DNA of 64,000 nt from Nonomuraea helvata (GCF_039535785.1 NZ_BAAAXV010000001.1:2852001-2916000); one strand, 5' to 3'; counted from the stretch's first letter, positions 10,336-19,124 are shown. The notes: generated by a model not told the origin, from the sequence alone. Numbers and translations: made by a program.

Positions 10336-10407
10336 TCAGCGACAGTCGTAAACGACGACAGCCGGAGTGTGCGCGAAGAGGAAGCTCTGCACCGGCCTGG
10401 CCATCAT
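10336..10407 (-). CDS. Putative 23-residue leader peptide ending Asp-Cys-Arg, upstream of cysO-cysM
   Basis: A short frame whose ATG overlaps the mec stop (ATGA) and is followed in frame by a second ATG. It reads MMARPVQSFLF, then a hydrophobic run, and ends VVVYDCR before TGA. Actinobacterial sulfur-assimilation genes often carry short leader peptides ending in Cys-Arg, and mycobacteria have cysteine-sensing uORFs, so a peptide ending in Cys-Arg just before cysO is suggestive. The coupled start, the terminal Cys codon and the folded region downstream together support a regulatory uORF. Length alone would not exclude chance. Confidence 0.5.
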   Translation of the reverse strand: MMARPVQSFLFAHTPAVVVYDCR

Positions 10408-10805
10408 GGGAGAAACCTTACCTCTTCCTCCGTAATCACTCCGTCGAGGATCCGGTACGAGCGGAACTCGGCCTTGTCCTCGTCCCGCGTGGAGACCAGC
10501 ACGTAGTGGGCGTCCGGCTCGGAGGCGTAGGACACGTCGGTGCGCGACGGGTACGCCTCGGTGGCGGTGTGGGAGTGGTAGATCACGACGGGCTCCTCGT
10601 CGCGGTCGTCCATCTCCCGCCAGACGCGCAGCTGCTCCATGGAGTCGAAGCGGTAGAAGGTGGGCGAGCGTTCGGCGTTCTCCATCGGGATGAACCGCTC
10701 GGGAACGCCGTTCTTGCCCGCGATGACGCCACACGCCTCATCGGGGTGGTCGGCACGGGCGTGGGCGACGATCTTGTCTGCCAGTTCCTGCGCGATCGAC
10801 AGCAT
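10404..10805 (-). CDS. mec: CysO-cysteine peptidase Mec (JAMM metalloprotease)
   Basis: Zinc peptidase that releases cysteine from the CysO-Cys adduct made by CysM. The 133-residue protein has the full JAMM set: Glu23 in DEACGVI, then HSHTATEAYPSRTD giving His77, His79, Ser87 and Asp90. The start ATG is followed by a typical MPN-domain N-terminal helix. It lies nine bases after the DUF2017 stop and overlaps the leader peptide at its own stop. Confidence 0.93.
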   Translation of the reverse strand: MLSIAQELADKIVAHARADHPDEACGVIAGKNGVPERFIPMENAERSPTFYRFDSMEQLRVWREMDDRDEEPVVIYHSHTATEAYPSRTDVSYASEPDAHYVLVSTRDEDKAEFRSYRILDGVITEEEVRFLP

Positions 10806-10814
10806 GCCCGGAAA

Positions 10815-11339
10815 TTACCAGAGCGCCCGTACCAGGCTGTCCTGGAGGTAGGTCAGCCAGTCGTAGGTGACGTAGGCCGGGTAACGCGGATCGTCCTCGG
10901 ACATCATGGCGATCTCGTCGTGGACCTCCTCGGTCACGTCGAGCTTGGTGCCGAGCGTGAGGCGTACGTCGTTGAGCGAGCGCAGCCACGCCTGGGCCTG
11001 CTCGGGTGTGAGCTCGGCCCGGCCCGACTTGGCGGTGTCGAAGACGGTCTGGGCGTCGGCCCGCTTGCCGTCGCGCAGCGTGGCCTCGGTGTAGCGGCGG
11101 AACTCCGCCGACTCCTGCTCGTCCTCGTACGCCGACGGGAACAGCCTGGCCAGCACCGGGTCGGACGGCGCCTCGCCCCCGCCGATGCCCAGCGCGCGCT
11201 CCAGCGGGTCGTCGCTGGTCTGCCCCGGCTCCACGATGCCCAGCATCATCGAGACGAGCGAGCGCAGGAGCGAGACCTCGGCGGCCTCGAACTCCGCGAT
11301 GACGCCGCCGCCCTTGCCCGGTGAGAATCCCGATGTCAC
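10815..11339 (-). CDS. DUF2017 family protein
   Basis: A 174-residue soluble protein, largely helical. It includes AEFEAAEVSLLRSLVSMMLGIVEPG near the N-terminus (approximate stretch) and EFRRYTEATLRDGKRADAQ in the middle, and ends YDWLTYLQDSLVRALW. This is the DUF2017 gene that sits between clpS and mec throughout actinobacteria (Rv1332 position in mycobacteria); its biochemical role is unknown. GTG 11339 is chosen, 13 bases after the clpS stop with GAGG upstream; the longer open frame overlaps clpS and has no family support. Confidence 0.85.
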   Translation of the reverse strand: MTSGFSPGKGGGVIAEFEAAEVSLLRSLVSMMLGIVEPGQTSDDPLERALGIGGGEAPSDPVLARLFPSAYEDEQESAEFRRYTEATLRDGKRADAQTVFDTAKSGRAELTPEQAQAWLRSLNDVRLTLGTKLDVTEEVHDEIAMMSEDDPRYPAYVTYDWLTYLQDSLVRALW

Positions 11340-11352
11340 CCGTGCCGCCGCC

Positions 11353-11646
11353 TCACTTGACCGAGTCCGGCTGGAGCGTCGCCCACAGGCCGTAGGAGTG
11401 GAGAATCTGCACATCGCGTTCCATCTCTTCCCGCGTGCCGCTGGACACGACGGCCTTGCCCTTGTGATGAACGTCCAGCATGAGTTTCTCGGCCTTCTCC
11501 TTCGTGTAGCCGAAGACCGTTTGGAAGACATAGGTCACGTAGGACATGAGGTTGACGGGGTCGTTCCAGACGATGGTCACCCATGGCAGATCGGGTCGGA
11601 CGTCCGATGACGGACGCTCAACGGCGATTGGAGCGGTGCTACCCAC
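11353..11646 (-). CDS. clpS: ClpS adaptor of the ClpAP/ClpCP protease
   Basis: Delivers N-degron substrates to the Clp ATPase. The 97-residue protein has [20 protein letters not shown], with Asn28 and Asp29 of the N-degron pocket, and His60 in [11 protein letters not shown], matching the E. coli Asn/Asp/His pocket. The N-terminal 20 residues are flexible, as expected. Start GTG 11646. It heads the minus-strand operon clpS-DUF2017-mec-cysO-cysM and is divergent from pncB with 52 bases between starts. Confidence 0.93.
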   Translation of the reverse strand: MGSTAPIAVERPSSDVRPDLPWVTIVWNDPVNLMSYVTYVFQTVFGYTKEKAEKLMLDVHHKGKAVVSSGTREEMERDVQILHSYGLWATLQPDSVK

Positions 11647-11698
11647 ATCCCCGAGTCTGCCCTATCTGGGCCGTAGTCTTCGAGTCGTGAGGATGGCC

Positions 11699-12976
11699 AT
11701 GAGCACTGCGTTGCTGACAGATCACTATGAGCTGACGATGCTACAGGCGGCCCTGCAGAGTGGGGCCGCACACAGACGCGCCGTTTTCGAGGTTTTCGCC
11801 AGACATCTACCAGGCGGCAGGCGCTACGGGGTTGTCGCCGGGACGGGACGTGTCCTGGACGAACTGGAACGCTTCCGTTTCGGTGAGGAAGAACTCACCT
11901 ATCTGCGGGAGAACCACGTCGTCGACGGCTCCACTCTGGCGTTTCTCGCCGATTACCGGTTTTCCGGGAACATCTACGGCTACCGCGAGGGCGACCTCTA
12001 CTTCCCCGCCTCTCCCATCATGATCGTGGAGGGCACGTTCGCGGAGGCCGTGCTGCTGGAGACGCTCGCCCTTTCGATACTCAACCATGACTGCGCCATC
12101 GCCTCCGCCGCCTCGCGCATGACCAACGCGGCGGGCAAGCGGCCGATCATCGAGATGGGCTCGCGCCGTACGCACGAGGGCGCCGCCGTGGCGGCCGCAC
12201 GGGCCGCGTACATCGCCGGGTTCGCCTCCACCTCCAACCTGATGGCCGGGCACGTGTACGGCGTCCCCACGGCCGGCACGGCGGCGCACGCGTTCACGTT
12301 GCTGCACGACACGGAGAAGGACGCGTTCAAGGCCCAGATCGCCTCGCTCGGCCGCTCGACGACGCTGCTGGTGGACACGTACGACGTGGCCGAGGCGGTA
12401 CGCACGGCCGTCGAGCTGGCCGGGCCGGAGCTGGGCGCGGTCCGCATCGATTCGGGCGACCTGGCCGCCGCCGCGCAGGAGGTCCGCGAGCAGCTCGACG
12501 CGCTCGGGGCCTTCAACACCCGCATCCTGGTCACCTCCGACCTGGACGAGTACGCCATCGCCGCGCTCGCCGCAGCCCCCGTGGACGGCTACGGCGTCGG
12601 CACCTCCCTCGTGACGGGCTCCGGCGTCCCCACGGCGGCCCTGGTGTACAAGCTGGTGGCGCGTGAGACGGCCACGGGCAAGCTGGAGGCCGTGGCCAAG
12701 CGCTCGGTGGGCAAGCCGTCGCGCGGGGGCCGCAAGCAGGCGTACCGGCTGCTGGACGAGTCGGGCAACGTGGAGACCGAGCTGGTCACCACCGGTGGCC
12801 TGGCCCCCGAGGGCGGCATCCCGCTGCTGCACGAGCTGGTGCGCGACGGCGAGGTCGTGGGCAGGGAGCCCCTGTCGGCCGCCCGCGAGCGCCACGCGCA
12901 GGCCGTCGCCAGCCTCCCCCAGGAGGCCCTCCACCTCGGCCGGGGATATGCGGCGGTCCCCACGGAATTCGCCTGA
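11699..12976 (+). CDS. pncB: Nicotinate phosphoribosyltransferase
   Basis: Makes nicotinate mononucleotide from nicotinate and PRPP in the Preiss-Handler NAD salvage route. The 425-residue protein begins STALLTDHYELTMLQAAL. It carries EMGSRRTHEGAAVAAARA with GFASTSN, and RIDSGDLAAAA for the phosphoribosyl site, followed by the ILVTSDLDEY strand. ATG 11699 is chosen because GAGG lies six bases upstream; in-frame ATG 11693 and GTG 11687 are less likely. It is followed within a few bases by the nicotinamidase gene and is divergent from clpS, as in mycobacteria. Confidence 0.93.
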   Translation: MSTALLTDHYELTMLQAALQSGAAHRRAVFEVFARHLPGGRRYGVVAGTGRVLDELERFRFGEEELTYLRENHVVDGSTLAFLADYRFSGNIYGYREGDLYFPASPIMIVEGTFAEAVLLETLALSILNHDCAIASAASRMTNAAGKRPIIEMGSRRTHEGAAVAAARAAYIAGFASTSNLMAGHVYGVPTAGTAAHAFTLLHDTEKDAFKAQIASLGRSTTLLVDTYDVAEAVRTAVELAGPELGAVRIDSGDLAAAAQEVREQLDALGAFNTRILVTSDLDEYAIAALAAAPVDGYGVGTSLVTGSGVPTAALVYKLVARETATGKLEAVAKRSVGKPSRGGRKQAYRLLDESGNVETELVTTGGLAPEGGIPLLHELVRDGEVVGREPLSAARERHAQAVASLPQEALHLGRGYAAVPTEFA

Positions 12977-12991
12977 CATATGGTGCTACGT

Positions 12992-13561
12992 ATGGGTACC
13001 GCGTTGATCATCGTGGATGTGCAGAACGACTTCTGCGAGGGCGGCAGTCTGCCCGTGGCCGGAGGCGCCGAGGTGGCGGCGGCCATCACCCGTCACGTGG
13101 CCGAACACGGCTACGACCACGTGGTGGCGACCCGCGACTACCACGTCTCCCCCGGCGCCCACTTCTCCGGCACGCCCGACTACGTCGCGACGTGGCCCGC
13201 GCACTGCGTGGCCGGCTCCCCGGGAGCGGACTTCCACCCGGCGTTCGACGTGTCGGGCGTGGAGGAGGTGTTCAGCAAGGGCGCGTACGCGGCCGCGTAC
13301 AGCGGTTTCGAGGGCGCCTCCGGCGACGGCGTGCCGCTGGCCGAATGGCTGAGGCAGCGCGGGGTGCACGAGGTCGACGTGGTGGGGATCGCCACGGACC
13401 ACTGCGTGCGCGCCACGGCGCTCGACGCGGTGAAGACCGGGCTGGCGGTGCGGGTGCTGCTGGACCTGACGGCGGGCGTGGCCCCCGCGACCACGGAGGC
13501 GGCGGTGGCGGAGATGAAGAAGGCGGGCGCCACTCTCCGGGGAGCGCCTGTCGTGGAGTGA
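12992..13561 (+). CDS. pncA: Nicotinamidase
   Basis: Deamidates nicotinamide to nicotinate, the substrate of the preceding PncB. The 189-residue cysteine hydrolase has the catalytic triad Asp9 (VDVQNDF), Lys96 (FSKGAY) and Cys138 (TDHCVRAT), with metal ligands in DYHVSPGAHF (Asp49, His51, His57). ATG 12992 starts directly at the conserved strand; ATG 12980, three bases after the pncB stop, would add four residues and suits tight coupling. pncB and pncA form a two-step salvage operon. Confidence 0.92.
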   Translation: MGTALIIVDVQNDFCEGGSLPVAGGAEVAAAITRHVAEHGYDHVVATRDYHVSPGAHFSGTPDYVATWPAHCVAGSPGADFHPAFDVSGVEEVFSKGAYAAAYSGFEGASGDGVPLAEWLRQRGVHEVDVVGIATDHCVRATALDAVKTGLAVRVLLDLTAGVAPATTEAAVAEMKKAGATLRGAPVVE

Positions 13562-13631
13562 ATTCGCCACTGATCACGATGCGTACATGATGGGCAACGC
13601 AGAGGTCATGTGATATTCATGAGGGCGAACC

Positions 13632-13659
13632 CTCTCCGGAGCCGTAGTAATACGGAGAG
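13632..13659. promoter_or_regulatory. Inverted repeat after pncA
   Basis: CTCTCCG (13632-13638) pairs with CGGAGAG (13653-13659) across 14 bases. It lies between pncA and the next plus-strand gene and could be a weak terminator or an operator. Confidence 0.35.
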
Positions 13660-13690
13660 TCACATACTTCTTTTCGTGTGAGGTCCTTTC

Positions 13691-14218
13691 ATGTTGGCCG
13701 TCTCCCTGGGTGTGGCCTGGCTCCTGCTCGGCCCCCTGTGCCTGTGGCTGCTCGTGAGGGGCCGCGCCGGCGAGCGGGTGGGCGCCGTCGTGGCGCTGGC
13801 GCTGCTGGAGGGGGGCACGATCGCGATGAGCGACATCCATCCGGCCATGCCGCCCGCCCACGCCGTCGCGGCGCACGTCGAGCCGTCCTGCGACGGACGT
13901 GTGCCGGTGCCCCGGTCCGCGAAGGTGGGGCGCGAGATCGTGCTCACCTGGCCGGCGGCCCCGCACGAGTGCCAGGCGGCCGAGGCCGTCGTACGCACTC
14001 AGGGGCGGAAGATGCTGGTCTGGCTGTACGAGGGGCCGAGCATCGGCCGGCGCGTCTCCGTGCTCACGGTTCGTCACCAGCGCGTTTTCACGCTGCCCGT
14101 CCGCGTGGACGGCGGTAGAGCGGTGCTCAGCGTTCCGATGCGCGGAAAACCGCATGATGTTCTGACCGATGGGCGCACAGGGCGGCGCATCCCGGAGCAC
14201 TCCCCGCAGGCGGCCTGA
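13691..14218 (+). CDS. Small membrane-anchored protein, unrecognised
   Basis: 175 residues. Two hydrophobic stretches near the N-terminus (about 1-22 and 30-47) make it membrane-tethered. The remainder is soluble and contains two cysteines (SCDG and HECQ) that could form a disulfide if exported. No family was recognised. ATG 13691 has AGG seven to eight bases upstream. It ends two bases before the convergent STAS gene. Confidence 0.6.
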   Translation: MLAVSLGVAWLLLGPLCLWLLVRGRAGERVGAVVALALLEGGTIAMSDIHPAMPPAHAVAAHVEPSCDGRVPVPRSAKVGREIVLTWPAAPHECQAAEAVVRTQGRKMLVWLYEGPSIGRRVSVLTVRHQRVFTLPVRVDGGRAVLSVPMRGKPHDVLTDGRTGRRIPEHSPQAA

Positions 14219-14220
14219 GC

Positions 14221-14598
14221 TCAGGTCTTGGCCACCGCCAGCCGCAGCGCGTCGTCGAGCCGGGCGAAGACCTCGAACGCGTGCCGCAGCCCGGTGATCG
14301 ACAGCACTCTGGCCATGACTCCCTGGACCCCTCCGAGCAGGAGCCTGGTCCCCCTGGCCTCGCACCGCTGCAGGACCCCGAGGAGCTCGTTCACCCCCAT
14401 CGAGTCGCAGAACCGCAGCTCGCCCAGGTCCAGGATCAGGAAGGGTCTCGGGGGCAGGTCCCAGATGGGCTCCATGTGCTCGCGCAGCACCGGCAGCGCA
14501 TAGACGTCGAGCTCACCCTCGAGCCTGACGAGAACCGCAGTTCGGGTGAGGCCGGAAGTGACGCTCAACGTCGGCTTTCTGGTGGCCTCAGACGACAT
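14221..14598 (-). CDS. STAS-domain protein (anti-sigma factor antagonist type)
   Basis: A 125-residue single STAS domain with TAVLVRLEGELDVYALPVLREH, LILDLGELRFCDSMGVNELL and RLLLGGVQGVMARVLSITGL. Such proteins usually bind a partner anti-sigma kinase and are switched by phosphorylation on the serine or threonine just before the conserved glycine. Here that position is Met67 (DSMG), with Ser66 next to it, so switching may differ. ATG 14598 has AAGGA nine bases upstream. No anti-sigma kinase gene is nearby. Confidence 0.85.
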   Translation of the reverse strand: MSSEATRKPTLSVTSGLTRTAVLVRLEGELDVYALPVLREHMEPIWDLPPRPFLILDLGELRFCDSMGVNELLGVLQRCEARGTRLLLGGVQGVMARVLSITGLRHAFEVFARLDDALRLAVAKT

Positions 14599-14701
14599 GG
14601 GCAAAGTCCTTCTGCGTATCCCGAGACAAGCCAAAAGTGGTTGTTGCCGTATCGGTCGAGTTTCTAACAAGAGGGCATGGTTCTGTGGCGAAATGCACAG
14701 A

Positions 14702-14716
14702 GTTACGGAGCGTAAC
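14702..14716. promoter_or_regulatory. Short palindrome upstream of the STAS gene
   Basis: GTTACG (14702-14707) and CGTAAC (14711-14716) form a perfect inverted repeat around GAG in the 217-base gap between the helicase stop and the STAS start. It could be an operator for the STAS gene. Nothing else in this gap stands out. Confidence 0.35.
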
Positions 14717-14815
14717 AGGGGCCGATCGGCAGAGCTGAGGCGGTCCCCACCCCCCGCCGTACTTCGGCCGGGGAGCGGGGACGGCGATCGCTCGGGACGT
14801 CGATGAAGAGCGGGG

Positions 14816-16567
14816 TCAGCGGCGTTGGGTGGCCCAGCGGCGGATCGTGTCGATCCGCTCCTGGATCTGCTCCGCCGTCGCCTGCGCGATCGGCGGGCCG
14901 CCACAGGAACGCCGCAGCTCCGAGTGGATGACGCCGTGCGGCTGCCCCGTGCGGTGGTTCCACGCGCCCACCAGGCCGTTGAGCTCGCGCCTCAGCTCCG
15001 CGATCTGCTCGTGCGGCGCCAGGGTCTCGCTCGGCTGCTCCACCGCCTGCTTGCGCTTGGCCGCCTGCTGGTCGGACTGGCGCTTGCGCAGCAGCGTCGC
15101 CACCTGGTCGGGCTCCAGCAGCCCCGGCAGGCCGAGGAAGTCCTCCTCCTCGGCAGAGCCGATCTCCGCGCCCGTGCCGAACTCGCCTCCGTCGAACAGC
15201 ACCCGGTCGAACGTGGCCGACGTCTCCATCGTCTCGAACGGGAGCTCGTCGCCCAGGACGTCGGGATTGTCCTTCTGGCGGTTGGCCTGATCGAGAAGGC
15301 TGTCGTCGAGGCCGTCCTCCGGGGGCCGCTTGTTGAGCACGTGGTCGCGCTCCACCTCCATCTCGTTGGCCAGCCCCATGAGGGTGGGCACCGAGGGGAG
15401 GAAGACCGAGGCGGTCTCGCCGCGCTTGCGCGCGCGCACGAAGCGGCCCACGGCCTGGGCGAAGAAGAGCGGGGTGGAGGTGGAGGTGGCGTAGACGCCC
15501 ACGCACAGGCGGGGGATGTCGACGCCCTCCGACACCATGCGTACGGCCACCAGCCAGCGGGCCTGCGAGGCCGCGAACTCCTTGATCTTCTTCGACGCCC
15601 CGGGGTCGTCGGAGAGCACGACCGTGGCGCCCTCGCCGGTGATGTTGCGCAGGTGCCGGGCATAGGCCCGGGCGGTCTCGTGGTCGGTGGCGATGACCAG
15701 GCCGCCCGCGTCGGGCACGCCCCTGCGCACCTCCGTGAGACGGCGGTCGGCGGCCTGCATGACCTGGCGGATCCAGTCGCCCTTCGGGTCGAGCGCGGCC
15801 CGCCACGCCTGCGAGAGCTGGTCCTTGGTGAGCGGCGTGCCGAGCGTCGCGGCGATCTCGTCGCCCGCCCGGGTGCGCCACTTCATCTCGCCGGAGTACG
15901 CCAGGAAGATGACCGGGCGCACGACGCCGTCGTCGAGCGCGGGACCGTAGCCGTAGGAGTAGTCGGCGACGCTGCGCTTGAGGCCCTCGACGTCCTCCTC
16001 GTAGCCGACGAAGGGGATCGGGTTGTCGTCCGACCTGAACGGGGTGCCGGTGAGCTGGAGGCGACGGGTGGCGGGCTCGAACGCCTCGCGCACGCCGTCG
16101 CCCCACGACTTGGCGTCGCCCGCGTGGTGGATCTCGTCGAAGATCACCAGCGTCTTGCGCGCCTCCGTGCGTGCTCTGTGCAGCGCGGGGTGCATGGCGA
16201 CCTGCGCGTACGTCACCGCGACACCCGTGTAGTCGCGCGAGGTGGCGCCCTGGCTGTTCTTGAACTCGGGGTCGATGGCGATGCCGACCCGCCCGGCGGC
16301 ATCGGCCCACTGGCGCTTGAGGTGCTCGGTGGGCGTGACGATGGTGATCGCCTTGATCACTCCGTTGGCGATCAGCTCGCTGGCGATCCGCAGGGCGTAG
16401 GTCGTCTTGCCCGCGCCCGGCGTCGCCACGGTGAGGAAGTCACGCGGCTCGCGCCTGAAGTAGAGGTCGAACGCCTCCTGCTGCCAGGCACGCAGTTTGG
16501 GCGCGGTGCCCCATGCGGCTCGGTCTGGATAGGAAGGCGATAGGTGGGACGCGGCGAAGGTGCTCAC
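14816..16567 (-). CDS. SF2 DEAD/DEAH-box helicase
   Basis: 583 residues. The Walker A motif is TPGAGKTT (about residues 49-56), motif II is DEIHH (from 144), motif III is LTGTPFRSD, and the second RecA domain carries WLVAVRMVSEGVDIPRL and QAVGRFVRAR (motifs V and VI). The arrangement is XPB/Ssl2-like or type III restriction-like but without a nuclease domain. The C-terminal third (about 430-583) is a linker and helical region of unknown role. GTG 16567 is chosen because AGAGGTGA lies six bases upstream; the frame is open for 16 more codons without support. It probably acts in DNA repair or RNA metabolism. Confidence 0.85.
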   Translation of the reverse strand: MSTFAASHLSPSYPDRAAWGTAPKLRAWQQEAFDLYFRREPRDFLTVATPGAGKTTYALRIASELIANGVIKAITIVTPTEHLKRQWADAAGRVGIAIDPEFKNSQGATSRDYTGVAVTYAQVAMHPALHRARTEARKTLVIFDEIHHAGDAKSWGDGVREAFEPATRRLQLTGTPFRSDDNPIPFVGYEEDVEGLKRSVADYSYGYGPALDDGVVRPVIFLAYSGEMKWRTRAGDEIAATLGTPLTKDQLSQAWRAALDPKGDWIRQVMQAADRRLTEVRRGVPDAGGLVIATDHETARAYARHLRNITGEGATVVLSDDPGASKKIKEFAASQARWLVAVRMVSEGVDIPRLCVGVYATSTSTPLFFAQAVGRFVRARKRGETASVFLPSVPTLMGLANEMEVERDHVLNKRPPEDGLDDSLLDQANRQKDNPDVLGDELPFETMETSATFDRVLFDGGEFGTGAEIGSAEEEDFLGLPGLLEPDQVATLLRKRQSDQQAAKRKQAVEQPSETLAPHEQIAELRRELNGLVGAWNHRTGQPHGVIHSELRRSCGGPPIAQATAEQIQERIDTIRRWATQRR

Positions 16568-16691
16568 CGCATCACCTCTGGGGTTCGTGTGCTTCGCTTT
16601 CTCACAGTGACCCAAGGGTAATCGGGCCCACCGACAAGACGTGCCGTGAGTCGAGGATTCTGGCCAAGGTCATCTCCACGTGCTATGCGGC

Positions 16692-17630
16692 TTATCTGAT
16701 CTTCGCCATGACCGAGTCCAGCGCCTGTCTGCGAGCGGTGTCCTCGGGTTGGAGCAGTCCGACGAGCAGGACTCCGTCGCCGCTCCGAGTGAGCAGTGTC
16801 ACTCTCATGAACGCCGGCCGGTTGACCACATCCTGATATTCCGCCCGCAGCGCCCGCGTGCACCCTCCCGGAAGTTCCTTGTTCTCGACGACCGTCACCC
16901 GGTCTCCCTTGAGCAGCAGCCGGGAGTACAACTCGGCGGCCTCCGTGGTGGCCTTCTCGGCGTCCTCCACGGGCCCCGGGACGGGCCTGGCCATGACGAG
17001 CCCGCCGCTGCCGTCCCTGATCACCGACGTGAACCCCGTCACCGGCGCCACCGCCTCCTGACTCCACCCCTGCGGCAACGTCACGGACACCCTGGCCAGC
17101 GAGTCGCTCAGCCGGCCGCTCTCCACCGGTGGCGCGGTGATCCGCAGCACGACCGCGCTCGCCCCCGCCACCAGGGCCACCCCGGCCAGCACCGCCGCCG
17201 CCACGCCTGCCCACCGCCGGCCCGGTCCTGGCGCCCGCATGCGCGGCCCCGGGTCCGCCGGGGTGCCGCGCAGCCGGGCGGACGGGGGAAGCGAGTCCCA
17301 GGGGTCCTCGTCGCGCTGCACGGTCCTGTGGATGCGCGGGTTCCAGGGCTCGACCGGGTCGGGGTCCAGCGGGGAGGGCCCGGCCGGGTCGGGGCTTCGG
17401 CGCGGGTAGGGCTCGCCGCGTACCGGCCGCAGGTCGAGCGGATGCGGGTGCCGGCGTATCGGCTCGGTGTCACGGACGGGCTCCGGCTCTGGGTCCGGCA
17501 CGGCCTCCAGGGGGCCCACGCGCCCGCGCCGCGGCTCCTCCTCGTGAGGCGGGCCCCACGTGTACCGCGGAGGAGTACGGCGGTGCCTCGGGCCCGGCTG
17601 AGGCGGCCAGACACGGCGATCATCCTCCAT
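16692..17630 (-). CDS. Proline-rich single-pass membrane protein, unrecognised
   Basis: 312 residues. The first 170 are Pro/Arg/Glu-rich and cytoplasmic, with many PDP, EPEP and RRHPHP stretches. One membrane segment follows (about 172-195, AGVAAAVLAGVALVAGASAVVL). The outer domain of about 120 residues (VSVTLPQGWSQ to the C-terminus) has one Cys and a fold reminiscent of small lipoprotein-like actinobacterial domains, not recognised. ATG 17630 has GGGAGG five bases upstream. It is 83 bases downstream of an MFS gene on the same strand. Confidence 0.7.
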   Translation of the reverse strand: MEDDRRVWPPQPGPRHRRTPPRYTWGPPHEEEPRRGRVGPLEAVPDPEPEPVRDTEPIRRHPHPLDLRPVRGEPYPRRSPDPAGPSPLDPDPVEPWNPRIHRTVQRDEDPWDSLPPSARLRGTPADPGPRMRAPGPGRRWAGVAAAVLAGVALVAGASAVVLRITAPPVESGRLSDSLARVSVTLPQGWSQEAVAPVTGFTSVIRDGSGGLVMARPVPGPVEDAEKATTEAAELYSRLLLKGDRVTVVENKELPGGCTRALRAEYQDVVNRPAFMRVTLLTRSGDGVLLVGLLQPEDTARRQALDSVMAKIR

Positions 17631-17713
17631 GGCACCTCCCTGTCCCGCTGTCCTATCACTCCTCAGGACGGGCGGCAGGAGAACCGTGGTGGCTGTGACA
17701 GGAGGGGCGGAAT

Positions 17714-19099
17714 TCAGCGGGTGCGTCCGGCGAGCGCGGTGGCGCTCAGCGCGATCGCGGCCATGAGGAACGAGATCACCACGAACCCGGTGGAGATCTG
17801 GGCCGGTGCGTGCCCGATCAGGTTGACCAGCGCGCCGCCGATCCCGACCGACAGCGCGGAGCCGAGCATGTCCGTGACCGACAGGGCGGCCGAGTTGGCC
17901 CCCTGCTCGTTCACCGGCGACTGCTTCAGCGCCGTGACGCTGACCGTGGTCATGCCGAACCCCATCCCGAACCCGGCCACGATCCACGCGGGAACCGCGA
18001 TCCACCCGGTCACCCCAGGAAGGACACAGAGCACACAGATCAGGATGGCGACGGTGACGCACCCGGCCCCCAGCCGGATCCTCTTGTACGCCTCCCCCTC
18101 CTGCCTGCTCTGCAGGTACGACCCCGTGGACCACCCGATCGCCCCGGTCGTCAGCGCGATCCCCGCGTAGCTCGGGTCGAAGCCCTTCACCTCTTCCAGC
18201 GCCAGCGGGATGAAGGAGTTCACCCCGAAGAAGGCGGCCGAGAAGAACCCGCGCATCAGCACGGTCGTCGCCAGCCCGCGCCCGAACCGCAACGCCCGGG
18301 GCGGCAGCAGCCGGTACAGCCCGTACACGAGGAACGCGAGCCCGGCCACCGTCTCGACGGCCGCCGGCACGACGTCCACGTGCAGCCGGTCCGCCCCGTG
18401 CAGCAGCGCCCCGGCCCCGCCCGCCGTGGCGGTGGCGGCCAGCGTCATCGCCAGCGGCCTCGACCGCGGCCCCTGCGAGGGCGCAGCCTCGGACGAGGAG
18501 GGCATGCGCAGCGCCGGCACGAGCATCGCCAGCGCGGGCACGACCAGCGGGATGATCCCGAAGAAGACGTAGCGCCATCCCCAGTGCCCGGCCACGAACC
18601 CGGCCACGGCCGGCCCCACCATGGCGGGCACCACCCAGGCCGCGGAGACGGCCGCGAACACCTTGGGCCGCAGCCCCGACGGATAGACCCGGGCGATCAT
18701 CACGAGCAGCGCCACGATGGAGGCCCCCGCCCCGAGGCCCTGCACCGCCCGCGCCACGAGGAACAGCACCGCCGACTGCGCCGCGCCGGCCAGCGCCATG
18801 CCCGCCACGAAGAGGACCACCCCGGCCAGGAACGGCAGCGCGTAGCCGCGCCGGTCCGACCAGAGCCCCGCCACCACGTTCGCGAACAGGCTGGCGATGA
18901 GGAAGGCGGAGATGCTGATCCCGTAGAGGTTGAGGGCGTTCAGCTCCTTCGCCACCGTGGGCATGATGACCGCGACCGACATGCCCTCGAAGGCGACCAG
19001 CGTGATCGTCAGGACGATGCCGACCGTCGCGGTGCGGAATTCGGGTGCGAGGATGCGCGTGGGCGTGTGCGGAGTGTCGAGTGCCTTCGGTCCTGTCAC
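17714..19099 (-). CDS. MFS transporter, EmrB/QacA-like
   Basis: 461 residues with about 14 hydrophobic segments. DRRGYALPFLAGVVLF carries motif A, and ARAVQGLGAGASIVALL is the antiporter-type motif C region of drug-proton exporters. A long cytoplasmic loop is predicted near residues 210-235 (SSSEAAPSQGPRSR). GTG 19099 is used; no ATG near it fits. It probably exports a drug or metabolite. It lies 25 bases from the metalloprotease gene on the same strand. Confidence 0.85.
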   Translation of the reverse strand: MTGPKALDTPHTPTRILAPEFRTATVGIVLTITLVAFEGMSVAVIMPTVAKELNALNLYGISISAFLIASLFANVVAGLWSDRRGYALPFLAGVVLFVAGMALAGAAQSAVLFLVARAVQGLGAGASIVALLVMIARVYPSGLRPKVFAAVSAAWVVPAMVGPAVAGFVAGHWGWRYVFFGIIPLVVPALAMLVPALRMPSSSEAAPSQGPRSRPLAMTLAATATAGGAGALLHGADRLHVDVVPAAVETVAGLAFLVYGLYRLLPPRALRFGRGLATTVLMRGFFSAAFFGVNSFIPLALEEVKGFDPSYAGIALTTGAIGWSTGSYLQSRQEGEAYKRIRLGAGCVTVAILICVLCVLPGVTGWIAVPAWIVAGFGMGFGMTTVSVTALKQSPVNEQGANSAALSVTDMLGSALSVGIGGALVNLIGHAPAQISTGFVVISFLMAAIALSATALAGRTR

Positions 19100-19124
19100 C
19101 TACACATCGTAATTTGTCGGACAC

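Noticed and set aside
17631..19124. Upstream extension of the proline-rich membrane protein frame through the MFS gene
   Set aside because: In this part the frame is a shadow of the EmrB/QacA-like exporter. ATG 17630 with a good ribosome site begins the real protein.
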